7,106 nucleotides of DNA from an uncultured Chloroflexota bacterium. GTDB lineage: Bacteria > Chloroflexota > Dehalococcoidia > SAR202 > UBA11138. Every line of letters starts with the position of its first letter. Positions within the stretch are counted from its first letter, which is position 1. The stretch covers positions 1 through 7,106 of the forward strand of contig CAJWRP010000109.1 of the NCBI GenBank assembly GCA_913046025.1, read 5' to 3'. Below the pieces are notes generated by a model. It was given only the letters and a program-made list of their open reading frames with translations. It ran no database searches and was not told where the DNA came from. A program made the translations under genes and the position numbers. Positions 6,014 to 7,106 of the stretch are shown in pieces.

Positions 6014-7105
6014 CTAAGCGGTCACGCCTGCTGCGCCACTCTCTTTGAATTCCGCGATATCAGATTCTGAGAAGCCGAACTGGGATAACACAGCGTCGGT
6101 ATGCGCCCCTAGCACTGGTGCGGCGTGGCGAACGGAACCCGGCGTGTCCGACAGCTTCACTGGCACGCCTATGTTGCGGATGGCGCCTGCGATGGGATGG
6201 TGAACCTCTACAGCCATGTTGCGGGACTGCACGTGTGGGTCGGCGTAGACCTGGTCTACCTTGTAGATTGGCCCCGTTGGAACACCAGCTCCCTCCAGTA
6301 CCTCGACCCAATGAGCAGTGGTCTCACTCTTGAACGTCGTCTCCATAATGGGCGTTAGGTTGTCTATGTGCACCATGCGCTCCCCGTTGGAGGCAAAGCG
6401 CTGGTCCTCAAGTAGGTCCTCGCGGCCAACGGCACGACACATGCGCTCCCAGTTGTTCTGGTTGGCAGCGCCGATGTTAATGTAGCCGTCCTGGGTGGCG
6501 AAGGCCTGGTAAGGGGCGATCATGCGGTGGGCCGAACCCAGTGGTCCTGAGACCTCGTTGGTGGCGAAGTAGGTTGCCGACTCGTATAGCGTGTAGGCAA
6601 TGCCAGACTCTAGCAGCGACGCATCTACGTGCTGGCCTTCGCCGGAATTAAGACGGTTCACATAGGCGGTCAGGATTCCGAAGGCGCAGAACATGCCTGT
6701 GTTAAGGTCGGCAATGGGCACGCCTACTTTGGCAGGTGGTGCGTCTGGGAAGCCGTTGGTGGCCATCAGGCCGCTCATGCCTTGAGCGATGAGGTCGAAG
6801 CCCGCCTTAGGAGCGTATGGTCCCGTAGTGCCGAATCCTGACACTGTGGCGTACACAAGAGCGGGATTCAGCTGGTGTACTTCGTTGTAACCCAGGCCCA
6901 TGCGGTCCACCACGCCAGGGCGGAAGTTGTGAATCATCACGTCGGCCTTTGATAGCATCTGCTTGGCTATTCTGAGGCCTTCCTCGTGCTTCATGTCCAG
7001 AATCATGCTGCGCTTGTTGCGGTTCAGGGTCAGAAATGCCGCTGACTCACCCTTGATGAATGGCGGGCCGTATCGGCGGGTATCATCGCCGCCGTTGGGC
7101 TTCTC
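6014..7105 (-). CDS. CaiB/BaiF family (class III) CoA-transferase; N-terminus beyond window
   Basis: This enzyme moves CoA between acyl-CoA and a carboxylic acid through an enzyme-bound anhydride, in the cytosol. The frame stays open to the window edge: before the Met at 7006 it reads EKPNGGDDTRRYGPPF then LTLNRNKRS, which is family sequence, so the real start lies to the right, probably a few dozen residues further. Numbered from that internal Met, HNFRPGVVDRMGLGY is at 26-40, YATVSGFGTTGPY at 52-64, the GEGQHVDASLLE stretch at 122-133 with the expected catalytic Asp128 (codon 6623-6625), and a GVPTGPIYKVDQV segment at 241-253. About 363 residues are visible; relatives run near 400. The stop is TAG at 6014-6016. 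Substrates cannot be inferred. The hydrolase remnant follows 76 bases downstream on the same strand, suggesting one unit ended by the hairpin at 5041-5083. Confidence 0.93.
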   Translation of the reverse strand, partial: EKPNGGDDTRRYGPPFIKGESAAFLTLNRNKRSMILDMKHEEGLRIAKQMLSKADVMIHNFRPGVVDRMGLGYNEVHQLNPALVYATVSGFGTTGPYAPKAGFDLIAQGMSGLMATNGFPDAPPAKVGVPIADLNTGMFCAFGILTAYVNRLNSGEGQHVDASLLESGIAYTLYESATYFATNEVSGPLGSAHRMIAPYQAFATQDGYINIGAANQNNWERMCRAVGREDLLEDQRFASNGERMVHIDNLTPIMETTFKSETTAHWVEVLEGAGVPTGPIYKVDQVYADPHVQSRNMAVEVHHPIAGAIRNIGVPVKLSDTPGSVRHAAPVLGAHTDAVLSQFGFSESDIAEFKESGAAGVTA

Positions 7106-7106
7106 T

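Overview
The window is a gene-dense stretch (about 56% GC by eye) of bacterial chromosome. It carries five + strand genes, one small + strand zinc-ribbon gene, a bidirectional terminator, and two - strand genes that converge on it. No rRNA, tRNA, CRISPR array, insertion sequence or phage gene was seen. The mix of SDR oxidoreductases, a class III CoA-transferase, a GSA-like aminotransferase, a NifS-like PLP enzyme and a double-knuckle zinc-ribbon protein resembles free-living catabolic bacteria such as Chloroflexota of the SAR202/Dehalococcoidia type. That placement is an inference from gene content only and is held with low confidence.

Layout. Bases 2-724 (+) hold the C-terminal two thirds of a class V, NifS-like aminotransferase related to the N-terminal domain of molybdenum cofactor sulfurase; its start lies outside the window. 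A short gap with a good -10 box leads to an NAD-type SDR (803-1552). A 117-base gap precedes a second, NADP-type SDR (1670-2431). A class III PLP aminotransferase of the glutamate-1-semialdehyde aminomutase-like group follows (2473-3804), then a seven-helix hemolysin III/TrhA membrane protein with a TTG start (3823-4476). After a 177-base gap with repeats and a possible promoter comes a zinc-ribbon protein of about 100 residues (4654-4956), probably translated from a CTG codon. A 15-bp perfect hairpin (5041-5083) ends both converging units. On the - strand, a CaiB/BaiF CoA-transferase enters from the right edge (7105-6014), followed by an alpha/beta hydrolase (5937-5153) broken by a one-base deletion and an in-frame TAG.

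How they may fit together. The two SDRs and the aminotransferase are co-directional and closely spaced, each with a clear Shine-Dalgarno site, so they could oxidise an alcohol to a carbonyl and transaminate it. No substrate can be read from the sequence. The CoA-transferase and hydrolase could have formed a small carboxylate-activating and hydrolysing unit, but the hydrolase now looks decayed or mis-sequenced. I see no convincing new defence, mobile or signalling system. The most notable points are the double-lesion hydrolase, the probable CTG start, and the repeat-bearing leader of the zinc-ribbon gene.
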